From assembly GCA_046597185.1 (NCBI GenBank), contig JBKJLF010000623.1, forward strand, positions 1 through 5,964: a stretch of DNA of 5,964 bases, given 5' to 3'. Source of the DNA: CAMBDR01 sp046597185. GTDB lineage: Bacteria > Pseudomonadota > Gammaproteobacteria > Burkholderiales > Burkholderiaceae_D. Every line of letters starts with the position of its first letter. Positions within the stretch are counted from its first letter, which is position 1. The notes beneath the pieces are model-generated. The model had not been told where the DNA came from. It searched no databases and saw only the letters and a list, made by a program, of their open reading frames with translations. Positions 1 to 5,747 of this stretch are shown here, one piece after another. The position numbers and the translations under genes are program-made.

Positions 1-43
1 CCAATGTGCTAAATAAACACGGCATGTTGATCCGCCCGGCTGT

Positions 44-73
44 AAAAACGGGGCAGATCCGGGATTTTCCCCG
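44..73 (-). terminator. Rho-independent terminator of the hydrolase/GGDEF operon
   Basis: Read on the minus strand, CGGGG (73-69) pairs with CCCCG (53-49) and is followed directly by TTTTT (48-44). Between the arms, ATC (65-63 side) and GAT pair around a CCG triloop, separated from the outer stem by short mismatches. The hairpin lies about 90 bases beyond the stop codon of the GGDEF gene, in the right orientation to end that transcript. The structure was found by eye, with no energy calculated. Confidence 0.55.
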
Positions 74-163
74 CGCAAGCGCCCTTGCTGGCCGCCCCCC
101 GTTGTTTTTTACGTGCCGAAAATGGCGCTTCCAGATTGTGCCCGGCGTGGCGCATAATGCCCG

Positions 164-1801
164 TCATTGCGCAAACCGCCAGGTATTTTTACTCGCTGCT
201 TTGGCAGCATACATGGCATCGTCGGCAGTTTTGAGTAACACCTCTGCGGTCATGCCATCCGTGTGGACAAATGCGATGCCAATTGAGGTACCGACATGCG
301 CAATGGTTCCACCAAAATCCATGGGAAGATTGATTTCTTCGATAATGCGGGCCGCAATCCGGGCCAGGCTGTCGGCGCTTTCAGGGTTATTGAGCAGGAT
401 GACAAACTCGTCGCCGCCCAGCCGCGCCACCGTATCCGCGGTTCGCAGCAAACCCAGCAGGCGCGCAGAGACGGTTTTCAGTACCTTGTCTCCCATCTCG
501 TGGCCGAAGGTATCATTGACCTTTTTGAATCCGTCCAGATCAAGAAACATCAGCGCAATGTGACGCGGATTTCTTCCGGCGGTCAGCAACAACTGCCCAA
601 GCCGCTCCATTAACAGCACACGGTTGGGCAAGCCGGTCAGCGCGTCATACAAAGCCATATGCTGTATCACCTGCTGTTGGCTCCATTTCTCGGTAATGTC
701 GGAACAAACACCCACATATTGGCTTATCTCTCCGGCATTGTCACAAATTGCAGAAATCGACAACTGTTCAAGAAAAATCGAACCATCCTTGCGCATGCTC
801 CAGACTTCGCCTTTCCACAGTTTGTTGGCATGCAGCGCCTGAAACATGGCTTGAAAAAACGCAGCATCATGGCGCCCGGATTTCAGTATGCGGGCATTGT
901 GTCCAACCGCTTCGTCCGGGGCATAGCCAGTGAGCATGGTAAATGCCGGGTTGACCGAAATAATGGTGCCCGAGGCGTCAGTCACCATAATGCCCTCCGT
1001 TGTCGCCTGAAACACGCTTGCGGAGAGCCGGATCGCTGCGTCTGCTTCACGCAGGCGGCTGATATTGGTCATCAATGCAAAAAATCCATTGGTGTTGCCC
1101 TGTGCATCCTTGTCGGGCAGGTAGTTGACAAGTACATGTCCGATCGTACCATCGGGCCTGATGATATCGCGCTCAAACTCCTGAGCAACACCTGCCAGAG
1201 CACCTCGTATGTAGGGCAAATTTAGCTCGAACAGCTTTTCGCCGAGCACGGCGATCATTGACAATCCCACGATTTTTTCAGGTGCCTTGCCAAACCATTG
1301 CAGATAGGGATGATTGGCGAATTGGCACACCAACTGGTTGTTCCAATAGGCGATCATGCTTGGCATCGCATTAGTAATGGTCCTGAGAAAATGCTCGCGA
1401 TTTGCCAGTTCACCGGATACGGCTTCCGCCCGTGCCCGCGCTTGCAGCAATGCTTGTTCATAACGACTGCGTTCAATCGTCACAAACAAAACCCAGGTAA
1501 ATTGCTCAATGCCCGCCACGATTATCTGTTGACAGTTCGCGAATACAGGCACACGCTCGCCAGCATCATTGAGTACTTGCAAGCGAATTTCCTGTACGCA
1601 ACCTTCGCGTATGAGCATGGGCCAAACATGCGTCTGGAGAAAAATCCGGCTGGCCACCGGAAACATGCTTTCCATCGTCTTTTCAACCCAGTGGTCCTTG
1701 TTACCGCCGATCAGTTTCAGCAAGCGCTGATTGATCGCCTTCACCAGTCCAGCCCGATTGGTCACCAACGCAGGGCATGGCAATTGATCAAAAGTGGGCA
1801 T
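164..1801 (-). CDS. Cytoplasmic PAS-PAS-PAS-GGDEF diguanylate cyclase with an RsbP-like sensor domain
   Basis: Predicted diguanylate cyclase of 545 residues, making cyclic-di-GMP from two GTP. No signal peptide or membrane segment is visible, so it should be cytoplasmic. Residues about 5-110 form an N-terminal PAS domain that resembles, from memory, the PAS domain of Bacillus RsbP (PCPALVTNRAG near the start, then PMLIREG..EIRLQVL and a PVF strand). A short helical linker (about 110-138) follows, then a second PAS (about 138-250) and a third PAS with a PAC-type end (about 258-372, YVGVCSDITEK). The GGDEF domain spans about 380-543 and begins ALYDALTGLPNR. It keeps the metal-binding DLDGF (Asp421), the GGDEF signature (462-466) and an inhibitory I-site, Arg453-T-A-Asp456, exactly five residues upstream. 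It should therefore be active and subject to product inhibition. There is no EAL domain. The ATG lies 12 bases after the stop of the RsbQ-like hydrolase gene and has no clear ribosome binding site, which suggests translational coupling. The upstream gene may supply the ligand. Confidence 0.93.
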   Translation of the reverse strand: MPTFDQLPCPALVTNRAGLVKAINQRLLKLIGGNKDHWVEKTMESMFPVASRIFLQTHVWPMLIREGCVQEIRLQVLNDAGERVPVFANCQQIIVAGIEQFTWVLFVTIERSRYEQALLQARARAEAVSGELANREHFLRTITNAMPSMIAYWNNQLVCQFANHPYLQWFGKAPEKIVGLSMIAVLGEKLFELNLPYIRGALAGVAQEFERDIIRPDGTIGHVLVNYLPDKDAQGNTNGFFALMTNISRLREADAAIRLSASVFQATTEGIMVTDASGTIISVNPAFTMLTGYAPDEAVGHNARILKSGRHDAAFFQAMFQALHANKLWKGEVWSMRKDGSIFLEQLSISAICDNAGEISQYVGVCSDITEKWSQQQVIQHMALYDALTGLPNRVLLMERLGQLLLTAGRNPRHIALMFLDLDGFKKVNDTFGHEMGDKVLKTVSARLLGLLRTADTVARLGGDEFVILLNNPESADSLARIAARIIEEINLPMDFGGTIAHVGTSIGIAFVHTDGMTAEVLLKTADDAMYAAKAASKNTWRFAQ

Positions 1802-1813
1802 GATTGCGTGCGA

Positions 1814-2653
1814 TCAGACGGGTGCGTCCAGCCAAGTGTGCATTGCCTCAACCACCTTCCCGGGATCACTCATATGCGCGCAGTGGCCTTGTACTTCCAG
1901 CACCTTCAAAACACTGCCTGCCAGATTGGCGTGCACGTATTCGCCCACCGCCATGGGGGCCAGCGTATCGTTACGGTGTTGAAGAATCAGGCAAGGCACT
2001 GAGATCTTGCGCAAGTCGCTCCGGTTATCCGAGAAAAAGGTGGCTCGCGCAAAAACCTTGGCCACCAGCGGGTCGGTCGAACAAAAGCTGGCGGAGAGTT
2101 CCATGGTCACGGTGCCCGATGCGCCTTGCGCTGCCGCCACCGGGGCCAGGTAATTGGCCCAGCCAATATAATTCTGGTCCATCAGATCCAGCAAACCTTC
2201 GAGATCGTCTTTCTCAAATCCGCCGATATAGTCAGGCGCTTGATTGACAAAACAGGGGTTGGGTCCGATCAATATCATCTTGCTAAAGAGTTCAGGGCGC
2301 GCAATCGCGGCAAGCATGCCGATGGAACAACTGACAGAATGGGCGACAAAGATCACGTCCCGTTTTAAATCCAGTGCGTCGCACACATCCAGCACATCCT
2401 GCGCATAGCCGTTCAGGCTGGCATATTTGTTCGGGTCAAACGCGCCAGCATCGGATTGTCCACAACCAACATAGTCAAACAGTACCTGCTGGTGGGTTGA
2501 CAAGAATGACGGCGTCACGCGGTCCCACATGTTCTGATTGCAACCAAAGCCATGCGCGTATAGCATAACGGGGCCAGGGCCAGGGCCAGGACCTGCCAAA
2601 ACCTTGACATTGTTTCTTGCAAGGACGGTAGAAGTTTTGTTCACTTGTTGCAC
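1814..2653 (-). CDS. rsbQ: RsbQ-like alpha/beta hydrolase
   Basis: A soluble alpha/beta-hydrolase of 279 residues, closely resembling Bacillus subtilis RsbQ and, more distantly, the plant KAI2/D14 receptors. The triad is visible: nucleophile Ser106 in AHSVS, Asp229 in QHRND, and His257 in QGHCAHMS. From memory these align with RsbQ Ser96, Asp219 and His247 at a constant offset of ten. Other family landmarks are HGFGCNQ (oxyanion loop, 34-40), LFDYVGCGQSD (58-68), YAQDVLDVCDALDL (83-96), GGFEKDDLEGLL and FCSTDP. In Bacillus, RsbQ is needed for RsbP, a PAS phosphatase, to respond to energy stress, probably by producing a hydrophobic ligand. Here the partner is the PAS-GGDEF protein 12 bases downstream. 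The start is GTG at 2653 with GGAGA (2663-2659) five bases before it; the nearby ATG (2655-2653) is out of frame. An odd Gly-Pro repeat (residues 21-28) precedes the first core strand. The gene symbol reflects family membership, not proven function. Confidence 0.9.
   Translation of the reverse strand: MQQVNKTSTVLARNNVKVLAGPGPGPGPVMLYAHGFGCNQNMWDRVTPSFLSTHQQVLFDYVGCGQSDAGAFDPNKYASLNGYAQDVLDVCDALDLKRDVIFVAHSVSCSIGMLAAIARPELFSKMILIGPNPCFVNQAPDYIGGFEKDDLEGLLDLMDQNYIGWANYLAPVAAAQGASGTVTMELSASFCSTDPLVAKVFARATFFSDNRSDLRKISVPCLILQHRNDTLAPMAVGEYVHANLAGSVLKVLEVQGHCAHMSDPGKVVEAMHTWLDAPV
2571..2588. repeat. Three tandem GGGCCA hexamers inside the hydrolase gene
   Basis: GGGCCA occurs three times head to tail, followed by a degenerate fourth unit. 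On the coding (minus) strand it encodes the Gly-Pro run at residues 21-28 of the RsbQ-like hydrolase. The unit is six bases, so slippage would add or remove a Gly-Pro pair without breaking the frame. From memory, Bacillus RsbQ has no such run here. Confidence 0.8.
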
Positions 2654-2683
2654 ATGGGTCTCCGGTAATGGATGGTTAGCCAG

Positions 2684-2689
2684 ATTATA
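2684..2689 (-). promoter_or_regulatory. -10 box of the hydrolase/GGDEF operon
   Basis: The minus strand reads TATAAT (2689-2684), a perfect sigma-70 -10 hexamer, 31 bases before the GTG start of the hydrolase. No good -35 hexamer sits 16-18 bases upstream; a TTGACC at 2719-2714 is 24 bases away, too far. A weak -35 suggests that the promoter needs an activator or is tuned by one. The palindrome at 2698-2713 lies in exactly that position. Confidence 0.5.
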
Positions 2690-2693
2690 GCGG

Positions 2694-2713
2694 ACTTAAG
2701 TGTGAGCGCACTT
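2694..2713. promoter_or_regulatory. Candidate operator, imperfect palindrome upstream of the hydrolase operon
   Basis: AAGTG (2698-2702) and CACTT (2709-2713) form an inverted repeat with six central bases; over 8-base arms, 6 positions match. It overlaps the perfect 8-base palindrome ACTTAAGT (2694-2701). The site starts nine bases upstream of the -10 box of the minus-strand operon, where the -35 should be, so a bound dimer could block or recruit polymerase. No regulator can be named. Confidence 0.3.
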
Positions 2714-2735
2714 GGTCAATGCAAAAAAACCGTCT

Positions 2736-2747
2736 CTGGCGCGCCAG
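2736..2747. repeat. Perfect 12-base palindrome CTGGCGCGCCAG
   Basis: A perfect palindrome in the divergent intergenic region between the hydrolase (minus) and the RNase T2 gene (plus), just after a run of seven A residues. It could be a regulator site or a short cruciform, or could have arisen by chance. The rest of the stretch 2654-2972 holds only the promoter elements listed separately, and I see no gene in it. Confidence 0.3.
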
Positions 2748-2890
2748 TCCTGCTGCGCAACGATATGATGCGGATCGACTTGCCCGACTGGCTTTGCCGT
2801 TCCCGGATTCGCGTTGCACAAGTTACGCCCCATTTTGAGACTAAGCATCAATTGTGCTTTAAAATTATTGCGCACTTGACCCGGCTAATT

Positions 2891-2899
2891 TGCTACAAT
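2891..2899 (+). promoter_or_regulatory. Extended -10 promoter of the RNase T2 gene
   Basis: TGCTACAAT fits the extended -10 pattern TGnTATAAT with one mismatch and lies 73 bases before the RNase ATG at 2973. A TTGACC at 2876-2881 is only 12 bases upstream, too close to serve as its -35. An extended -10 element can work without a good -35. The start site would fall near 2906. Confidence 0.45.
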
Positions 2900-2972
2900 G
2901 AAAAAGCCAACCGGATTCTTTTGGAACGGTGGTATTGTGCTTTGATAATTGAATTTAATGGAAGGGAAAGCC

Positions 2973-3833
2973 ATGAAAAAGTATGCAATTCTCGCCTTGG
3001 TGTTTTATCAATTCAGTCTTCCTGCGGCAAGTCAACAGTGTGTCGATCCTCGTGATAAATTTGACCATTACGACGTGACTGCGGAAAATACCCAAAACAA
3101 TCGATCAGATTTTTATGTCCTTAATTACACATGGGCTCCAAATCATTGTAAATCATTAAAACCCGCAGACAAAGCACCAGGTACCAAGGATTTTTTACAA
3201 TGTGGCAGTGGAAGGCAGTTTGGCTATATCCTGCATGGTTTGTGGCCTCAAGGAACCATGACTGCGCCATTGAACTTTCCTCAATTTTGCGAGGGTGAAA
3301 AACCCAAAATTGAGCGCGCTATACTGGAAAAGTATTTATGTATGACCCCTAGCTTGGGTTTGATGCAGCATGAATATGAGAAGCATGGAACCTGCATGCA
3401 TGATGCTAATTTGCGAACCCCGGATGGCTATTTTTCCAAAGCGATGGAATTGCACAACACCATAAAATTGCCTGGCGTAGAAATCAGGGATGAAGCGCAA
3501 GGTAAATCGTGGTTTGCCGCCAACAATGCACACCTTTCGGCAGATTCAGTTTACTTTACTCGTGGCGAATGGTATGTCTGTTTGGATCGAAGCTTTACCC
3601 CTATATCATGTCCGGGGCGGAGCAATGGGGGCAATCATGGGCACGCTGGTAATCTTCCAGATACAGTTGATTGCCGCGTAAAAGGCAATATTTCGCGCAA
3701 TAATAGAAAGTACTATTACACCAGCGAGCATCCTATTTACAAGCAAGTTGTAATTGATGTCGCCGATGGTGAGCGATGCTTCGCGACCGAACAAGAGGCA
3801 AAAAATGCTGGTTGGCGCAAGGCCCCCGATTAA
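2973..3833 (+). CDS. Secreted RNase T2 with C-terminal sunset-like domain
   Basis: RNase T2 family endoribonuclease, 286 residues, which cleaves single-stranded RNA through a 2',3'-cyclic phosphate. A signal peptide (MKKYAILALV..LPAAS) is probably cut after Ser20, placing the enzyme in the periplasm or medium. Both catalytic boxes are intact: YILHGLWPQ (catalytic His88) and HEYEKHGTC (Glu134, Lys137, His138). The mature protein has ten cysteines, an even number, consistent with disulfides. After the RNase core, residues about 231-286 form an extra module, starting DCRVKGNIS and ending GERCFATEQEAKNAGWRKA. I recognise this as similar to the 'sunset' domain found at the C-terminus of secreted thermonuclease-like proteins; its role is not known to me. 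The ATG at 2973 was chosen because GAAGGG (2961-2966) lies six bases before it and it opens directly on the signal peptide; the in-frame TTG at 2949 has neither. The gene stands alone and is A+T-richer than the left operon, compatible with acquisition. Scavenging RNA for phosphate or nucleosides is the likely role. Confidence 0.92.
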   Translation: MKKYAILALVFYQFSLPAASQQCVDPRDKFDHYDVTAENTQNNRSDFYVLNYTWAPNHCKSLKPADKAPGTKDFLQCGSGRQFGYILHGLWPQGTMTAPLNFPQFCEGEKPKIERAILEKYLCMTPSLGLMQHEYEKHGTCMHDANLRTPDGYFSKAMELHNTIKLPGVEIRDEAQGKSWFAANNAHLSADSVYFTRGEWYVCLDRSFTPISCPGRSNGGNHGHAGNLPDTVDCRVKGNISRNNRKYYYTSEHPIYKQVVIDVADGERCFATEQEAKNAGWRKAPD

Positions 3834-3840
3834 GTGACTT

Positions 3841-3891
3841 ACCGAAAAAACGCAAAGGTGACCGTTTGATTTAACCTTTTAAGGGGTCACC
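3841..3891 (-). terminator. Hairpin between RNase T2 and the gene-poor stretch, T-rich on the minus side
   Basis: GGTGACC (3857-3863) and GGTCACC (3885-3891) pair perfectly around a 21-base loop that itself contains CCTT-TT-AAGG. On the plus strand no T run follows. On the minus strand the hairpin is followed by TTTGCGTTTTTT, so it fits better as a terminator of leftward transcription. It may nevertheless also protect the 3' end of the RNase mRNA, whose stop codon is 23 bases away. Confidence 0.4.
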
Positions 3892-3929
3892 AGTATCTTG
3901 CAAGTATCGCCTCGAAGATGTTGTCGATT

Positions 3930-4076
3930 CTAACGTGTGAGCGTCGGCCTGGCAAACCCGGCGTCGCTGATCGATGTGCTTACCAGATTATTCGAAATCG
4001 TCCACAATTCATCATTCGGGAAATTCAATTGGGGCAATGTCGGCGTGCGCGGCGCATAAATTGTGTGCCTAATTTT
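3930..4076 (-). pseudogene. Possible 3' remnant of a lost minus-strand gene
   Basis: Of the gene-poor stretch 3834-4146, this is the only part that looks as if it once coded. The minus strand is open for 48 codons, from just after a TAA (4079-4077) to a TAG (3932-3930), with no ATG or GTG start; the first TTG is codon 14. The peptide has ordinary protein character (for example TPTLPQLNFPNDELWTISNN, then DAGFARPTLTR). A second frame continues past the TAG as RIDNIFEAILARYW before stopping at 3887. A hairpin with a minus-strand T tract lies just downstream, as expected at a gene end. The composition is more G+C-rich than the flanking bases. I do not recognise the family, and a chance open frame is quite possible. 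A 40-codon frame on the plus strand (3937-4059) overlaps it. Confidence 0.25.
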
Positions 4077-4088
4077 TTAAAATAATAT
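4061..4088 (+). promoter_or_regulatory. Candidate sigma-70 promoter for the GH19 hydrolase gene
   Basis: TTGTGT (4061-4066) and TAATAT (4083-4088) are separated by 16 bases in a very A+T-rich tract. A start site near 4095 would leave a leader of about 60 bases before the ATG at 4156. The tract is so A+T-rich that alternative -10 matches such as TATAAA (4086-4091) also exist. Confidence 0.4.
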
Positions 4089-4126
4089 AAAATGTGCAAA
4101 AAATGAATTTTTGATCGACGATTGTT

Positions 4127-4150
4127 GCCGCCTGCTGCGGCCATAGGTGG
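4127..4150 (+). promoter_or_regulatory. Leader hairpin and ribosome binding site of the GH19 gene
   Basis: GCCGC (4127-4131) and GCGGC (4137-4141) form a five-base stem with loop CTGCT, ending three bases before the ribosome binding site AGGTGG (4145-4150). The latter lies five bases before the ATG at 4156 and decides that start over the in-frame GTG at 4147, which is inside the site itself. The hairpin may affect ribosome loading. Confidence 0.4.
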
Positions 4151-4155
4151 TAAAA

Positions 4156-5088
4156 ATGCAAATCCAAACTCTGCGCGAATCGGTAGGAAAAAAAGGGGCA
4201 AATAAAGGTGTTGATGTCCTCAAAGTTCAAAACTTAATCAATAACAATAATTTATATACAGGTCTCACCGCACCACTGCCGATGACGGGCGTGGTAGATG
4301 ACGCTTTGATTGGCGCAATTGAAAGTTTTCAATCCATGCACCCTTTGTTGTTGGTAAAAAAACCGGATGGGTTGATTAGTCCAAATGGTAAAACTTTATT
4401 GCAATTGAAAGGGTGCAAGAATCGGGAAGGGGTTTATAAAAGCTATTTTCCGATTGGTTTTGATGGGAATTTTTTTGTACGCTTTAATACCGACACTTTT
4501 TTTAAACTCTATGCGTTGCAATATTCCTCGCCCGAGCTTGGGGCCGATGCGACTGCTGGATTTACCTATTTGCTGAATGCAATCATTGCCGATGCAGAGA
4601 TAACAAATATTGCCTGGGCTGCGTATATGTTGGCAACGGTTAAGCTGGAGTGTGGTAACACTTGGCGGGCAGTTGAAGAAATTGGGAAAGGTGCTGGTCA
4701 TGATTATGGTAAAGCGGTCTCGATTGCTGACCCGACTGACGTAACCGGGAAAAAGAAAATTTCGAACACCTATTATGGTCGTGGTTTTGTCCAACTGACT
4801 TGGGAAAACAACTACAAGAAAATGGATGATGCCTTGGGATTAAGCGGTAAAGATAGTTTGTATGTCTATCCAGCCAATGCGTTGGATTCGGCTATTGCCT
4901 ACAAAATCATGTCATACGGCATGCGCAACGGTAGCTTTACCGGGAAAAAACTGTCTGACTACATCACCAGCAATAGCGCTGACTATAAAAACGCCCGAAG
5001 AATCATCAACGGGCAAGACAAAGCGGAATTGATCAAGAGTTACGCTGAGGATTTTGAGTTTATTTTGCGTTATTGCAATGGTGTATGA
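4156..5088 (+). CDS. GH19-type cell-wall hydrolase with peptidoglycan-binding-like N-terminus, candidate antibacterial effector
   Basis: A 310-residue protein in two parts. Residues about 5-85 look like a peptidoglycan-binding fold (SVGKKGANKGVDVLKVQNLI at 9-28, then a TGVVDDALIGAIESFQ repeat and PDGLISPNGKTLLQL). Residues about 110-308 form a glycoside hydrolase family 19/lysozyme-like domain. The likely catalytic acid is Glu165 in ATVKLECGNTW, with a second Glu pair at 174-175 (AVEEIGKG), and the hallmark YYGRGFVQLTWENNY follows at 206-220. GH19 enzymes of this bacterial type cut glycan strands of peptidoglycan, or chitin. There is no signal peptide, so it must leave by a dedicated system (type VI secretion is typical for this architecture), by lysis, or with a holin; none of these genes is in the window. 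Its stop overlaps the start of a small exported protein by four bases, an arrangement typical of effector and immunity pairs. The gene is A+T-rich compared with the left operon, a sign of possible transfer. A prophage endolysin is the main alternative. Confidence 0.85.
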   Translation: MQIQTLRESVGKKGANKGVDVLKVQNLINNNNLYTGLTAPLPMTGVVDDALIGAIESFQSMHPLLLVKKPDGLISPNGKTLLQLKGCKNREGVYKSYFPIGFDGNFFVRFNTDTFFKLYALQYSSPELGADATAGFTYLLNAIIADAEITNIAWAAYMLATVKLECGNTWRAVEEIGKGAGHDYGKAVSIADPTDVTGKKKISNTYYGRGFVQLTWENNYKKMDDALGLSGKDSLYVYPANALDSAIAYKIMSYGMRNGSFTGKKLSDYITSNSADYKNARRIINGQDKAELIKSYAEDFEFILRYCNGV

Positions 5089-5672
5089 TGAGCGCGAATA
5101 ATCGAACTGTTGTTACGAGTGTTTGGGGCGCGATTCTGGCCGCGTCGGCAGCCTTGTTGGCCACGCCGACCCATGCTCAGGAACCAAAGCCGGAAACAAG
5201 TTTGACGCGCGAGCAATGGCACGCCCGACTTGGGTGGGAAACCCCGGATTGCCCCTTGGCGTCACCCGCCGCGCCCAATTCGGGCATTCAAGTTTTTGAA
5301 TTGACTCCCAAGCTGGCGTTGATTCAAGTCGAATGCCAACACCTTGCCTATCAAGCAACGTATTTCTTTTATTTGCAAAAGGGTAAGCAAGTCATACAAC
5401 AGAAATTCCGCCAATTTGAATCACCCGATGTCGGGCAATTAGATCCTTATACCTCACCGCTGGTGACTGGCTTACCCACGATCCAAACCGCCACGAAAGC
5501 GCTCTTTATTTTGCGAAAATATCGTGGTTATGGTGATTGCGGCCAATATCTGGAATATCGTCTGGAAGGGAGTAAGTTGGTGCTGAAGCAATTGCGGGTG
5601 AACGAATGTGCTGAGACCTTCCCTGCAAAAGCGATCCCACCGCAAAATTGGCCTGTGCGCAAAAAGCATTAG
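5085..5672 (+). CDS. Exported DUF1176-like protein, candidate immunity partner of the GH19 hydrolase
   Basis: A 195-residue exported protein. The N-terminus has a few polar residues with Arg7, then a hydrophobic stretch (VWGAILAASAALLA) and a signal peptidase site THA|QE, cut after residue 31. The mature part has four cysteines (56, 84, 152, 175), enough for two disulfides. The C-terminal portion KYRGYGDCGQYLEYRLEG..L, then NECAE and a terminal NWP resembles the second half of DUF1176 proteins, whose function is unknown. The start at 5085 overlaps the GH19 stop as ATGA; a second ATG follows at 5088. There is no strong ribosome binding site, so translation is probably coupled to the hydrolase. 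A periplasmic protein made in fixed ratio with a leaderless wall hydrolase suggests protection of the producer against that enzyme. This is inference: DUF1176 proteins also occur outside such pairs. No terminator is visible after its stop. Confidence 0.8.
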   Translation: MMSANNRTVVTSVWGAILAASAALLATPTHAQEPKPETSLTREQWHARLGWETPDCPLASPAAPNSGIQVFELTPKLALIQVECQHLAYQATYFFYLQKGKQVIQQKFRQFESPDVGQLDPYTSPLVTGLPTIQTATKALFILRKYRGYGDCGQYLEYRLEGSKLVLKQLRVNECAETFPAKAIPPQNWPVRKKH

Positions 5673-5699
5673 GCAAGTCTGAACCATGCGCTGCCAAAT

Positions 5700-5735
5700 C
5701 TTGATGGTCGGCTTGATGGTCGGCTTGATGGTCGG
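5700..5735. repeat. Three perfect tandem copies of a 12-bp unit, CTTGATGGTCGG
   Basis: The units lie at 5700-5711, 5712-5723 and 5724-5735 with no spacer and no mismatch. Each contains TTGAT, the half-site of Fnr/Anr-type regulators. The array ends 12 bases before a full Fnr/Anr-type box and lies between the stop of the DUF1176-like gene and the ATPase start. It is far too short and dense for a CRISPR array. It may be extra regulator half-sites or simple slippage expansion. Confidence 0.9.
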
Positions 5736-5747
5736 CAACCACAATCT

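Noticed and set aside
6..613. Plus-strand open frames over the end of the GGDEF gene
   Set aside because: They are antisense to strongly conserved GGDEF motifs and their peptides have no family character.
1298..2247. Long plus-strand open frames across the hydrolase/GGDEF junction
   Set aside because: They are shadows of two well-supported minus-strand genes, with no ribosome binding site and an odd composition.
2876..2899. TTGACC plus TACAAT as a standard promoter for the RNase gene
   Set aside because: The 12-base spacing is too short for sigma-70. The TGn extended -10 explanation was kept instead.
2949..2972. Upstream TTG start for the RNase T2 gene
   Set aside because: It would add eight residues ahead of a well-formed signal peptide and would place the good ribosome binding site inside the gene.
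3937..4059. A 40-codon plus-strand frame with a GTG start
   Set aside because: No ribosome binding site and no recognisable family. It overlaps the minus-strand remnant, which has a better-placed terminator.
4147..4155. GTG start three codons upstream for the GH19 gene
   Set aside because: The GTG lies within the AGGTGG ribosome binding site that serves the ATG at 4156.
4396..4794. Minus-strand frame of 132 codons
   Set aside because: It is antisense to the GH19 domain and its peptide has no protein family character.
5700..5735. CRISPR array
   Set aside because: The units are 12 bases with no spacers, so it cannot be one.
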